Shown piece by piece: positions 1 through 8,643 of a stretch of DNA of 15,802 nt. The position numbers were made by a program, and so were the translations under genes. Within the stretch, counting starts at the first letter, position 1; each line of letters starts with the position of its first letter. The notes below the pieces were generated by a model. That model saw nothing but the letters and a program-made list of their open reading frames with translations, had not been told where the DNA came from and did not search any database. Source of the DNA: Acidimicrobiales bacterium (lineage in GTDB: Bacteria; Actinomycetota; Acidimicrobiia; Acidimicrobiales; CADCSY01); NCBI GenBank assembly GCA_030447125.1, contig JAUJLZ010000024.1, forward strand, positions 1 through 15,802. Reading direction: 5' to 3'.

Positions 1-750
1 TACACCCAGGGGACGTTCTGCTGGACCGATCTGGCCACGAGCGACAGTGCGGCGGCCACGTCCTTCTACACCGGCCTGTTCGGCTGGCAGGCCGAGGTCC
101 TGGCCGACCAGGGGGCGGGCGACTACACGCTGCTGCGGGTCGGCGACGCGCTGGTGGCCGCCCTGTACTCCAGCGCCGAGGTCCCGCACCCGGCCTGGTT
201 GTCCTACGTCTGGGTCACCGACGCCGAGGCCACCGCCGCCCGGGTGGCCGAGCTGGGCGGGCGGATCCTGCGCCCCGCCGCCGACATCGGCGCTTCGGGG
301 CGCATGGCCCTGGTGGCCGATCCCACCAACGCGGTGTTCGCGCTCTGGCAGGCCGCCGACCACCACGGTGCCGAGCTGGTCAACGACCCCGGCGCCCTCT
401 GCCTGAACCAGCTCAACACCAGCGATCCCGTGGCCGCCGGCCGCTTCTACACCGACCTCTTCGGCTGGCGCATCGACGCCAACGGGACCGACGAGCAGGA
501 CTACTGGGGCGTCTACAACGGCGACACGCTCAACGCCGGCATGATGCCGCTGCCGCCGGGGTCGCTAGCGCCGTCGCACTGGCTGGTGTACTTCACGGTC
601 GAGTCGCTCGACGCCGCCGCCTCCACCATCGCCGACCTCGGGGGCCAGGTGGTGGTGCCCGCCATGGCCATCGAGTCGGGTCGCATCCTGGTGGCCACCG
701 ACCCCCAGGGCGCCGTCTTCGCCCTCTTCGAGGGCCGGGTGGATCCGTAG
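1..750 (+). CDS. Tandem VOC (glyoxalase/bleomycin-resistance fold) protein, 5' end missing
   Basis: The reading frame is open from the first base and stops with TAG at 748-750, giving 249 visible residues; the start lies outside the window. The protein holds two VOC domains in tandem. The first opens near residue 5 with a GTFCWTDLATSD-type motif followed by a FYTGLFGW block. The second opens near residue 132 with NQLNTSDPVAAGRFYTDLFGW. Each domain ends with an ATDP.GAVFALF or ADPTNAVFALW strand, typical of the family. This layout resembles the roughly 260-residue actinobacterial two-domain glyoxalase-like proteins (mycobacterial CFP32 type), so only about ten residues should be missing. Family members can bind metal and act on small electrophiles, or act as binding proteins; the substrate here cannot be read from the sequence. 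It is convergent with the acyltransferase gene downstream. Confidence 0.88.
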   Translation, partial: YTQGTFCWTDLATSDSAAATSFYTGLFGWQAEVLADQGAGDYTLLRVGDALVAALYSSAEVPHPAWLSYVWVTDAEATAARVAELGGRILRPAADIGASGRMALVADPTNAVFALWQAADHHGAELVNDPGALCLNQLNTSDPVAAGRFYTDLFGWRIDANGTDEQDYWGVYNGDTLNAGMMPLPPGSLAPSHWLVYFTVESLDAAASTIADLGGQVVVPAMAIESGRILVATDPQGAVFALFEGRVDP

Positions 751-959
751 GGTTTCGCCGCCGAACCGGAGGTTCGCCGGCGAGCTGGTTGTGCTCCGGC
801 GCCGGACAACTTCTTGGGCGAGCTCTCGCTCGCCTGGGCCGCCATCCACAGGGGCCTCCTTCGGCGGCTTCGGGGTGGCCAGCGGCCGAACCCAACCTTC
901 GGTCTCGCTTCGGTCTGAGCTCCCGGAACCGTCCGGCTTGCCGGTTGATCGGCGCATGT
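751..959. other. Palindrome-rich intergenic stretch between convergent genes
   Basis: No convincing gene is present. Besides the hairpin at 755-783, it holds a perfect 12-bp palindrome (TCCGGCGCCGGA, 795-806) and a 7-bp stem with a 4-base loop (817-823 with 828-834). Weaker stems occur at 886-890/898-902 (CCGAA/TTCGG) and 927-931/942-946 (AACCG/CGGTT). One minus-strand frame stays open across it, but the translation is low-complexity and unlike its neighbours. The stretch could be a structured RNA 3' region, a non-autonomous repeat element, or just stacked terminators. Confidence 0.5.
755..783. repeat. Inverted repeat (hairpin) just after the VOC gene
   Basis: Arms 755-767 and 771-783 are complementary over 13 bp with one mismatch, around a 3-base loop. 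The core is CCGAACC-N3-GGTTCG. It begins 5 bases after the VOC stop codon and could act as a transcription terminator or mRNA 3' stabiliser, although no T-run follows on either strand. A related hairpin with the same core lies at 966-992. Confidence 0.6.
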
Positions 960-1550
960 TCACTTCGTCGCCGAACCTTTGGTTCGGTGACGATTGGCGG
1001 TGGCGAAGCGCAGGCCGATGATCGACATGAGGGCGCCGGTGGCCGCCGTTCGGTGAGGGCCTTCGGTCACCAACTGGAGCACTGGGACGGCGACGACGCC
1101 CAGGCGGGCACCCCAGGCGAAGGAGCCGGCGCGGGCCACGACGGCGAAGGCAGCCACGGATGTGAGGCCGGCGACGGGGGAGAGCACGCAGATGCCGCCG
1201 GCCCAGGTGAGCACGGCGCGGCCACCTCGGAAGCGGGCGAAGACCGGCCAGGCGTGGCCGACCATGGCCGCCCCCACGGCGGCGTAGCCCACGCCCCAGG
1301 CGCCGGGGGGCGCCACGGCCACGCCCACGATGCCGGCACCCACCCCCTTGGCCACGTCGCCGGCGAACACCGGGGCCGCCGGGCGGACACCTAGCTGTTC
1401 CCGGACGTTCCAGTAACCCGGGTTGGCGTCGCCCACCCGCCGGGGATCCACGCCGTGGCGCCGCCCCACCAGGACGGCTACCGGGATCGAGCCCAGCAGG
1501 TAGCCGGCCCCCGCTGCCACCCCCGTGGCTGCCACCGTCTCGGTCCGCAC
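960..1550 (-). CDS. plsY: PlsY-like glycerol-3-phosphate acyltransferase, divergent
   Basis: Members of this family are membrane enzymes that move an acyl group from acyl-phosphate to glycerol-3-phosphate, the first step of phospholipid synthesis. The 196-residue length matches the family (about 200), and the protein is mostly hydrophobic with about five membrane segments. Three family motifs are recognisable: GSIPVAVLVGR (about 20-30), GDANPGYWNV (40-49) followed by D65/K68 of the D..KG block, and GHAWPVFARFRGGRAVLT (98-115). The second and third differ from the usual GSGN.GATNV and F.GGKGVAT forms: Lys is replaced by Arg after GG, and Tyr-Trp replaces Ala-Thr. The GTG start at 1550 was chosen because the first membrane segment and the GSIP motif follow closely; no clear ribosome binding site is seen. 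It is divergent from the ketolase gene with a 76-bp gap. Family assignment is firm; the exact acyl donor or acceptor is less so. Confidence 0.82.
   Translation of the reverse strand: MRTETVAATGVAAGAGYLLGSIPVAVLVGRRHGVDPRRVGDANPGYWNVREQLGVRPAAPVFAGDVAKGVGAGIVGVAVAPPGAWGVGYAAVGAAMVGHAWPVFARFRGGRAVLTWAGGICVLSPVAGLTSVAAFAVVARAGSFAWGARLGVVAVPVLQLVTEGPHRTAATGALMSIIGLRFATANRHRTKGSATK
966..992. repeat. Second hairpin of the same type, inside the 3' end of plsY
   Basis: Arms 966-977 and 981-992 pair over 12 positions, one of them a G-T wobble, around a TTT loop. The core CCGAACC-N3-GGTTCG is shared with the hairpin at 755-783. It overlaps the last codons of the acyltransferase gene, so the stem is both coding and structured. 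Confidence 0.55.
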
Positions 1551-1626
1551 CGACGGAGCATCGCACAGCCGTTGACCACGCCTGTACCCGCCGCAGCGCT
1601 GGGGACCGATACCGTCGCTGTCGCCG

Positions 1627-2406
1627 ATGTCGACCGTCGCCTCGTTCCACCTGACCCGCTACCCGGTGCGCTACGCCCTGGGAGCGATGGCCGGTCTGCT
1701 CACCCGCCAGCGGGCCCTGGTCGCCACCCCCGGGCTGCGTTTCGCCCGCCAACTCGGCACCGGGCGGGGGTCACAGATGGGCCTGGGGGCCGACCTGCGA
1801 CGGTGGGCCACCTTCGCCGTGTGGGACGACGAGCAGGCCCTCGACGCCTTTGAGGCAACGTCGCCCATCGCCTCACGCTGGGGTGACCAGGGCCAGGAGA
1901 CCTGGAGCGTCCGGCTCCGGCCGCTGTCGGCGCACGGGTCCTGGGGGGGCGCCCGTCCCTTGGGCGACGCCGATGTCTACCCTGGGAGGGGCCACGACGA
2001 CGGTCCCGTGGCCGTGCTCACGCGGGCGCGCATCGGGCTGCGGTACTGGCCCGCCTTCTACCGCTCGGTCCCTTCCGTGGAGGCCCATCTGCGCCGCCAA
2101 GTCGACCTGCTGGCGGTGGTGGGCATCGGCGAAGCCCCCGTCGGTCTCCAGGCCACCTTCAGCCTGTGGCGCACGACGTCGGGGATGGACGCCTTCGCTT
2201 ACCGGGAGTCGCCCCACGAGGCGGTGGTCCGGCGGACCCGCGCGCACGGATGGTTCACCGAAGAGCTGTTCGCTCGCTTCCGGCCCTACGCCTCGACCGG
2301 TAGCTGGGATGGCGTGGACCCCCTCGCCGGTCAGCTCGACGACGGGGCCGACGAGCGCAGCGCGGCCTCTCGGCGACGGCGGGGCGACGGCGGGAACGGG
2401 TCGTAG
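1627..2406 (+). CDS. crtA: CrtA/spheroidene monooxygenase-like carotenoid ketolase
   Basis: The 259-residue protein carries the conserved blocks of the CrtA family in order: RYPVR (11-15), PGLRFARQLGTGRG (35-48), LRRWATFAVWDD (57-68), ETWSVRLRPLSAHGSWGG (91-108), GPVAVLTRARI (126-136), VVGIGEAPVGLQATFSLW (164-181) and AYRESPHEAVVRRTRAHGWFTEELFARF (191-218). Characterised CrtA enzymes are oxygen-dependent and put keto groups on acyclic carotenoid ends such as spheroidene; related enzymes occur in non-phototrophs. Here the neighbours are cyclase and hydroxylase genes, which points to a carotenoid substrate but leaves its identity open. The last 25 residues are an Asp/Ser/Arg/Gly-rich tail beyond the family core. 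They are coded in DNA antisense to the end of crtZ, and the two genes overlap tail to tail by 76 bp. ATG at 1627 gives the family-like N-terminus; no strong ribosome binding site is visible. Confidence 0.85.
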   Translation: MSTVASFHLTRYPVRYALGAMAGLLTRQRALVATPGLRFARQLGTGRGSQMGLGADLRRWATFAVWDDEQALDAFEATSPIASRWGDQGQETWSVRLRPLSAHGSWGGARPLGDADVYPGRGHDDGPVAVLTRARIGLRYWPAFYRSVPSVEAHLRRQVDLLAVVGIGEAPVGLQATFSLWRTTSGMDAFAYRESPHEAVVRRTRAHGWFTEELFARFRPYASTGSWDGVDPLAGQLDDGADERSAASRRRRGDGGNGS

Positions 2407-2849
2407 TCGACGCTCGCCGCCCGCTCCCGCAGGGCGGCGGGAACGACGGGGAACAACATGCCGTAGGGCTCGCCGCCCCACAGGTGGTGGATGCGGTGCG
2501 CCGCCTTGAGCCGCTCGCACACCGACAGCTCGGCGCTGAACCAGGGGAGGCGGCGGTGGATGTAGATGTCGTGGACGAAGAAGTAGGCCACGCCGTAGAT
2601 GGTGAGGCCGATGCCCATGGGCACCAGCACCTCGAAGCCCCGGACGTTGAGGCCGAGGCCGAACCCGGACATGGCCACGATCGAGCCCATGAGCGGGTAC
2701 AGGTCGTTGCGCTCGAGCCCAGGGTCGGGCCGGCGCTGGTGGTGGCTCTTGTGGATGGGCATGCCCGGGCCGTGCATCACGAAGCGGTGGGAGAGATAGA
2801 CGAGCACCTCCATCCCGAAGAACGCGACGATGACCAGGGCGAGCGTCAC
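2331..2849 (-). CDS. crtZ: CrtZ-type beta-carotene hydroxylase (fatty acid hydroxylase superfamily)
   Basis: CrtZ is a membrane-bound di-iron oxygenase that adds hydroxyl groups at C3 of beta-ionone rings. All histidine clusters of the family are present: HRFVMH (21-26), HKSHH (33-37), FVHDIYIHRR (91-100) and AHRIHH (117-122), the last followed by the typical GGEPYGMLF. Hydrophobic stretches near 2-18, 56-68 and 74-91 fit membrane helices. The GTG start at 2849 gives 172 residues, the usual length. It lies 10 bases after the crtYd stop and starts right at the first helix; no better start lies between the two genes. The last 25 residues are Arg/Ser/Pro-rich and overlap the end of the convergent ketolase gene. 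It is the last gene of the minus-strand carotenoid group. Confidence 0.92.
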   Translation of the reverse strand: MTLALVIVAFFGMEVLVYLSHRFVMHGPGMPIHKSHHQRRPDPGLERNDLYPLMGSIVAMSGFGLGLNVRGFEVLVPMGIGLTIYGVAYFFVHDIYIHRRLPWFSAELSVCERLKAAHRIHHLWGGEPYGMLFPVVPAALRERAASVDYDPFPPSPRRRREAALRSSAPSSS

Positions 2850-2859
2850 CCCACCAAGC

Positions 2860-3237
2860 CTACCGGCGGGTTCCCTGGGCCAGCTGGTGATCGCGCTCCC
2901 ACACCAGCACGGGCAGGGTGAGCATGGCAAAGGCGTAGAGGAACTCCTCAGTCGGGATGTCCCAGGGAAAGCGGACCCCGCTGGTGTGGGCCTCGTTGTA
3001 GATGACGATGGGGGCGGACAGCTTTGACATCCAGCCGTCCACGGCGACCATGAAGGCGCCACAGATCGTCATCGAGATCCAGTAGGTCTTGGAGCGGAAG
3101 ACTCCGGTGCGGAACCAGACCTTCTCGGCAGCCACCACGCCGGCGGCGGCGGCCAGCGACGTCAGCGGGTAGGCCTTCAGGGGCCGAAAGGAAACTTCCG
3201 GGGCTTTTCCAGGGGTACTGGTCTTCGGCTCACTCAC
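2860..3237 (-). CDS. crtYd: Lycopene cyclase subunit CrtYd (CarR-type domain)
   Basis: This 125-residue membrane protein is the second half of a split lycopene cyclase. CrtYc and CrtYd together cyclise the ends of lycopene to beta- (or epsilon-) rings. Recognisable features are KTYW (50-53), the stretch APIVIYNEAHTSGVRFPWDIPTEEFLYAFAMLTL (75-108) with its Pro-x-Glu-Glu signature, and a final Trp-Glu-Arg; three hydrophobic helices are evident. The GTG start at 3237 sits in an 8-nt overlap with the end of crtYc and is the only plausible start before the conserved part. A GGAGGA at 3256-3261 is 18 bases upstream, too far to be sure, so coupling to crtYc translation is likely. Some bacteria carry the two halves fused; here they are separate genes. 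Confidence 0.88.
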   Translation of the reverse strand: MSEPKTSTPGKAPEVSFRPLKAYPLTSLAAAAGVVAAEKVWFRTGVFRSKTYWISMTICGAFMVAVDGWMSKLSAPIVIYNEAHTSGVRFPWDIPTEEFLYAFAMLTLPVLVWERDHQLAQGTRR

Positions 3238-3604
3238 TGGACAGGCCCGGTAGTTTCCTCCCGGCCCCTGACCACGGATGCCTTCCTTCCAGGCCGTTGC
3301 GGACCGCCTCGTAGGACAGCAGGCTGCAGATGGGCACGGCCACGAAGAAGGCCAGCTCGTCGGCCGGCAGGCCGCCGGGCAGCTCCACCCCGCTCGAGTA
3401 CTTGGGGTTGAGCCGCCAGTGCCCGGCGCGAAAGGCGAGCATGTCCCACGGCACGAAGATAGCCAGCGTGGGCACCAGCGCCCGGGCCAGGCGCCGGGGT
3501 CGGCGCCACACCCGGCCCCGGTAGGCGAACTCCAACGGCAAGGTGAGGGCCAGGCAGGCCCCGAGCAGCTTGAGGTATTGGGTGCGGTCGTCCATGCTCG
3601 CCAT
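3230..3604 (-). CDS. crtYc: Lycopene cyclase subunit CrtYc (CarR-type domain)
   Basis: The 124-residue product matches the lycopene cyclase domain in order: YLKLLGACLALTLPLEF (10-26), RVWRRPRRLARAL (31-43), FVPWDMLAFRAGHWRLNPKYSSGVELPGGLPADELAFF (50-87) and VPICSLLSYEAV (90-101). The WD, GHW and LPxDE elements are family signatures, and three transmembrane helices are expected. It would work together with CrtYd on lycopene in the membrane. ATG at 3604 is used; ATG at 3595 is equally possible, and a GTG further upstream would add an unlikely Arg/Pro-rich leader. It is the first gene of the carotenoid trio, 84 bases after the acyl-CoA dehydrogenase-like gene on the same strand. Confidence 0.9.
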   Translation of the reverse strand: MASMDDRTQYLKLLGACLALTLPLEFAYRGRVWRRPRRLARALVPTLAIFVPWDMLAFRAGHWRLNPKYSSGVELPGGLPADELAFFVAVPICSLLSYEAVRNGLEGRHPWSGAGRKLPGLSSE

Positions 3605-3688
3605 TGTGGAGGTTGGGACGCGGCCCGGTGGCCGCGACGCCACCACGGGTCGGGCGCAGGCCGGGAGGGGAGGCGACCGGACGTCGGG

Positions 3689-4717
3689 TCAGGAGCGGGC
3701 CCGGGCCAGGGAGGCGGCCCGGGCGTCATGGGTCTGGGCGAAGACCAGGTGGAACATGGCCTCTCGGGCCCAGCGCTGGGCCGGGTGGTCGCCGGTCATG
3801 GCCCTCCCACCCACCGCCGCCACCAGCGCCGTGGTCGACTGCACGCCGAGTGCGAGGGCCTCGGCCCGCAGGCGGAGGCGTTCTTCCGTGGCCTCCCGAG
3901 GCGGGATGTCGTCGAGCAAGGTGTAGGCCCGGTCGCGCACCGACTCGACGCGCGTCGAGAGCGCCCATGCGGTCTCCTCGTGGTGTTCGGCCAGTGCGGC
4001 GAGTGCCGCTCGGGCGACGCCGAAGGTGGAGGGCTGCACGTTGGCCCCGGCGGCGGCGTCGGCCGTGGACCAACTGGTGCGAGGGGCGAGCAGGACCACG
4101 TCGGCGTCGGCCACCGGGTAGTCGTCGAGGTGGAGCGCGACGGTGCGGGTCCCGCCCATGGCCGCCAGCCGGAGAGCGGGGCCGGGACGCATGCCGTCGC
4201 CCTCACGCAGGGGGACGAGGGCGAAGACGACCTCGTCGTCGGGTGTGGTGGCACCCACCAGCACAAGGTCGAGCAGCCTCCAGCCCGTGCACCAGGGGGC
4301 GGTGCCCGACAGGCGCCAGCCACCGTGGTCTCGGGTGGCGGGCATGACGACTCGCTCGGAGCGCAGGTGGCTGAACGCCACCCCGGCCTGGGTCGTGCCG
4401 GCGCACAGGGCCGGCAACCAGCGCTGGGCCAACTCGTCGTTGGCGCTGGAGGCCAGCATCTTGACCACGGGGTGGTGTTGGAACCACACGAACCAAGTGG
4501 TGCCGTCGGCCCCCGCCAAGAGCTCGGCCACCTCCCGGTACACCGCTGCTGTAGGTGCCGTCCCCGTGACCTCCTCAGGACCGAGCACGCCGTAGAGGCC
4601 GGCGTCGGCCAGGCAGTCGAGCGTGGCCCGGTCCACCCCTCGGCACTCGTTCTCGGCGGCGAGGGGCGCCAGGAGCTCGGCCGCCTGCCGGGCCCGGGCG
4701 ATCAGGGGGTGGGTCAC
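3689..4717 (-). CDS. Acyl-CoA dehydrogenase-family flavoprotein, substrate unknown
   Basis: The protein (342 residues) has the three-part acyl-CoA dehydrogenase layout: an alpha-helical N-terminal part (1-110), a central beta domain with AGVAFSHLRSERVV (111-124) and GGWRLSGTAPWCTGW (132-146), and a C-terminal helical part ending in AVGGRAMTGDHPAQRWAREAMFH (301-323). The GG...PaqRw.REa block is typical of flavin contacts in this superfamily. It is shorter than the usual 380 or so residues. I cannot place the catalytic glutamate with confidence, so it may be a dehydrogenase, a group-D-type monooxygenase relative, or a divergent member without classic activity. The start is GTG at 4717. It lies between treZ and the carotenoid genes on the same strand, 68 and 84 bases from its neighbours, so co-transcription is possible. 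A role in fatty acid, acyl-carotenoid or other metabolism cannot be chosen from the sequence. Confidence 0.75.
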   Translation of the reverse strand: MTHPLIARARQAAELLAPLAAENECRGVDRATLDCLADAGLYGVLGPEEVTGTAPTAAVYREVAELLAGADGTTWFVWFQHHPVVKMLASSANDELAQRWLPALCAGTTQAGVAFSHLRSERVVMPATRDHGGWRLSGTAPWCTGWRLLDLVLVGATTPDDEVVFALVPLREGDGMRPGPALRLAAMGGTRTVALHLDDYPVADADVVLLAPRTSWSTADAAAGANVQPSTFGVARAALAALAEHHEETAWALSTRVESVRDRAYTLLDDIPPREATEERLRLRAEALALGVQSTTALVAAVGGRAMTGDHPAQRWAREAMFHLVFAQTHDARAASLARARS

Positions 4718-4785
4718 GACGTTTCAACGTAGCTTGCACGTGCGCGGTGATCGCCGTCGACTCCAGCCTCACCGTCCCGTGAGCG

Positions 4786-6527
4786 TCAGCCAGGGGCGGA
4801 TGGGCCGCAGATGACCACCGTGTCAGGGGGGAGGGTGGCCACGCCGGCCTGCAGGGTGATGCCGTCGTCGGAGGCCAGCAACACCCGGCTGGCGGCGCCG
4901 TCACCCAACTCCACCTTCTGCTCGGCGTCGCCCAGGTTGGCCGCCACCCGCAGCGCCCCCCGCTCGACGACCAGCCAAGCGGCCTGCTCGTCGTAGCGCA
5001 CCTTCACCCGATCGAGGCGTCCGTCGCTGAACCCCGGCGTGCGCCGACGCAGGGCGATGAGGTTGCGGTACCAGGTCAAGATCTCGTCGTGGGGTGGGCG
5101 GGAGAGCTCGTCCCAGGCGAGGCGGGAGCGGTCGAAGGTGGCCTGCTCCTGGGGGTCGGGCACCTGCTCGGCCGTCCACCCGAAGGCGGCGAACTCCGAG
5201 CGCCGGCCCTGGCGGACCAGCCAGCCGAGCTCGCGGTCCTCATGGCTGGTGAAGTATTGGAAAGGCGTCGACGCCGCCCATTCCTCGCCCTGGAACACCA
5301 CGGGCACGAAGGGAGCGCAGAGGTAGAGGGCGGCCGCCACCTTGAGCCGGGCCGGCGACAGGGTTGCGCTCAGCCGGTCGCCCTCCGCCCGGTTGCCCAC
5401 CTGGTCGTGGTTCTGGAGGTAGCCGAGGAAGCACCAGCCGGGCAGGCCCGTCGCCGGGCGGCCGTGGGTGCGGTCCCGAACGGCAGACCACCTCCCGTCG
5501 TAGACCCACACCGACTCCAGCGCCTTGGCCAAGTCGCCCAGGGCGCCGAAGTCGCGGTAGTAGCCCTGGTCCTCGCCGGTCAGCACGGTGTGCAGGGCGT
5601 GGTGGAAGTCGTCGCTCCACTGGGCGTGGATGCCGTAGCCGCCGCAGTCGCGCCCGTGCACCACCCGGGGGTCGTTGAGGTCGGACTCGGCGATCAACCA
5701 CAGCGGCCGTCCCAGGGTGGCCGACAACTCGGCCACCTCGACCGCGAGCTGTTCCAGGACGTGGGTGGCCGAGGTGTCGACGATGGCGTGGACGGCGTCG
5801 AGGCGCAGCCCGTCGATGTGGTAGTCGCGTAGCCAGCCGATGGCGTTGTCGATGGCGAAGCGACGTACCTCATCGCTGCCGGGCTGGTCGTAGTTGACGG
5901 CCTGGCCCCAGGGCGTGGCGTAGAACGACGTGAAGTAGGGCCCGAAGCGCTCCAGGTAGTTCCCCTCGGGGCCGAGGTGGTTGTAGACCACGTCGAGGAC
6001 CACCCCGAGCCCGGCGGCGTGGCAGGCGTCGACCAGGCGCTTCAGGCCGTCGGGACCGCCGTAGCCGTGGTGGGGGGCGTAGAGGTCCACCCCGTCGTAG
6101 CCCCAGTTGCGGGTGCCGGGGAACTGGGCCACGGGCATGATCTCCACGCCAGTGATCCCGAGGTCGACCAGGTGATCGAGGCGATCGATGGCCCCGTCGA
6201 AGGTGGCCTCGGGGCTGAAGGTGCCGACGTGCAGCTCGTAGAGCACGGCCGAGGGGAGGTGGAAGCCCCGCCAGCCGCTGTCGGACCAGGTGAAGGCGTG
6301 GTGGTCGACCAGCCGGGACGCGCCGTGCACGCCGTGGGGCTGGTGGGCCGAGCGGGGGTCGGGCATCGGATCGGAGCCGTCGAGCGAGAAGGCGTAGTCG
6401 TCACCGGCCCCGACCTCAGGGATCTCGGCCTCGAACCAGCCGCGGTCGACCTGGCCCAGGCGCAGTGCCCGAGCGCCGAGGACCACCTCCACCCGGTCGG
6501 CCCTCGGCGCCCACACCCGCACCCTGG

Positions 6528-6531
<4 letters not shown>
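4786..6531 (-). CDS. treZ: Malto-oligosyltrehalose trehalohydrolase, copy 1
   Basis: TreZ releases trehalose from the malto-oligosyl-trehalose made by TreY. The 581 residues show an N-terminal beta domain starting with RVRVWAP, a GH13 barrel, and a C-terminal beta domain. Catalytic residues are in their normal settings: nucleophile Asp in GLRLDAVHAI (about 245), acid/base Glu in IAESDLNDPR (about 282) and the third Asp in LQNHDQVGNR (about 376). The TreZ markers YELHVGTF, NWGYDGVDLYAPHHGYGGPDGLKRLVD and VVYNHLGPEGNY are present. GTG at 6531 was chosen over GTG at 6546 because it forms a 4-nt GTGA overlap with the glgX stop and aligns without gaps with copy 2 as far as the third catalytic Asp. 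It is a paralogue of the treZ at 10536-12278; both look active. It is the last gene of the trehalose group. Confidence 0.95.
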
Positions 6532-8630
<2,099 letters not shown>

Positions 8631-8637
8631 TGTCGCG

Positions 8638-8643
8638 TCCCTT
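8638..8643 (-). promoter_or_regulatory. Ribosome binding site of glgX copy 1
   Basis: AAGGGA on the minus strand lies immediately after the malQ stop codon and 7 bases before the GTG at 8630. It supports this non-ATG start. Confidence 0.55.

Noticed and set aside
1572..1577. TTGACC, a possible -35 box for the ketolase gene
   Set aside because: No acceptable -10 hexamer lies 16-18 bases downstream; GATACC at 1608-1613 is about 30 bases away.
565..1752. Long minus-strand open frame covering the intergenic repeats and parts of the VOC, plsY and crtA genes
   Set aside because: It lies in a different frame from plsY. The product is Arg/Gly/Pro-rich, matches no family I know, and would conflict with three well-supported genes.
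4768..4783. Small hairpin (CTCAC/GTGAG) just after the treZ copy 1 stop codon, as a terminator
   Set aside because: Only 5 bp of stem and no T-run; too weak to call in DNA of this composition.
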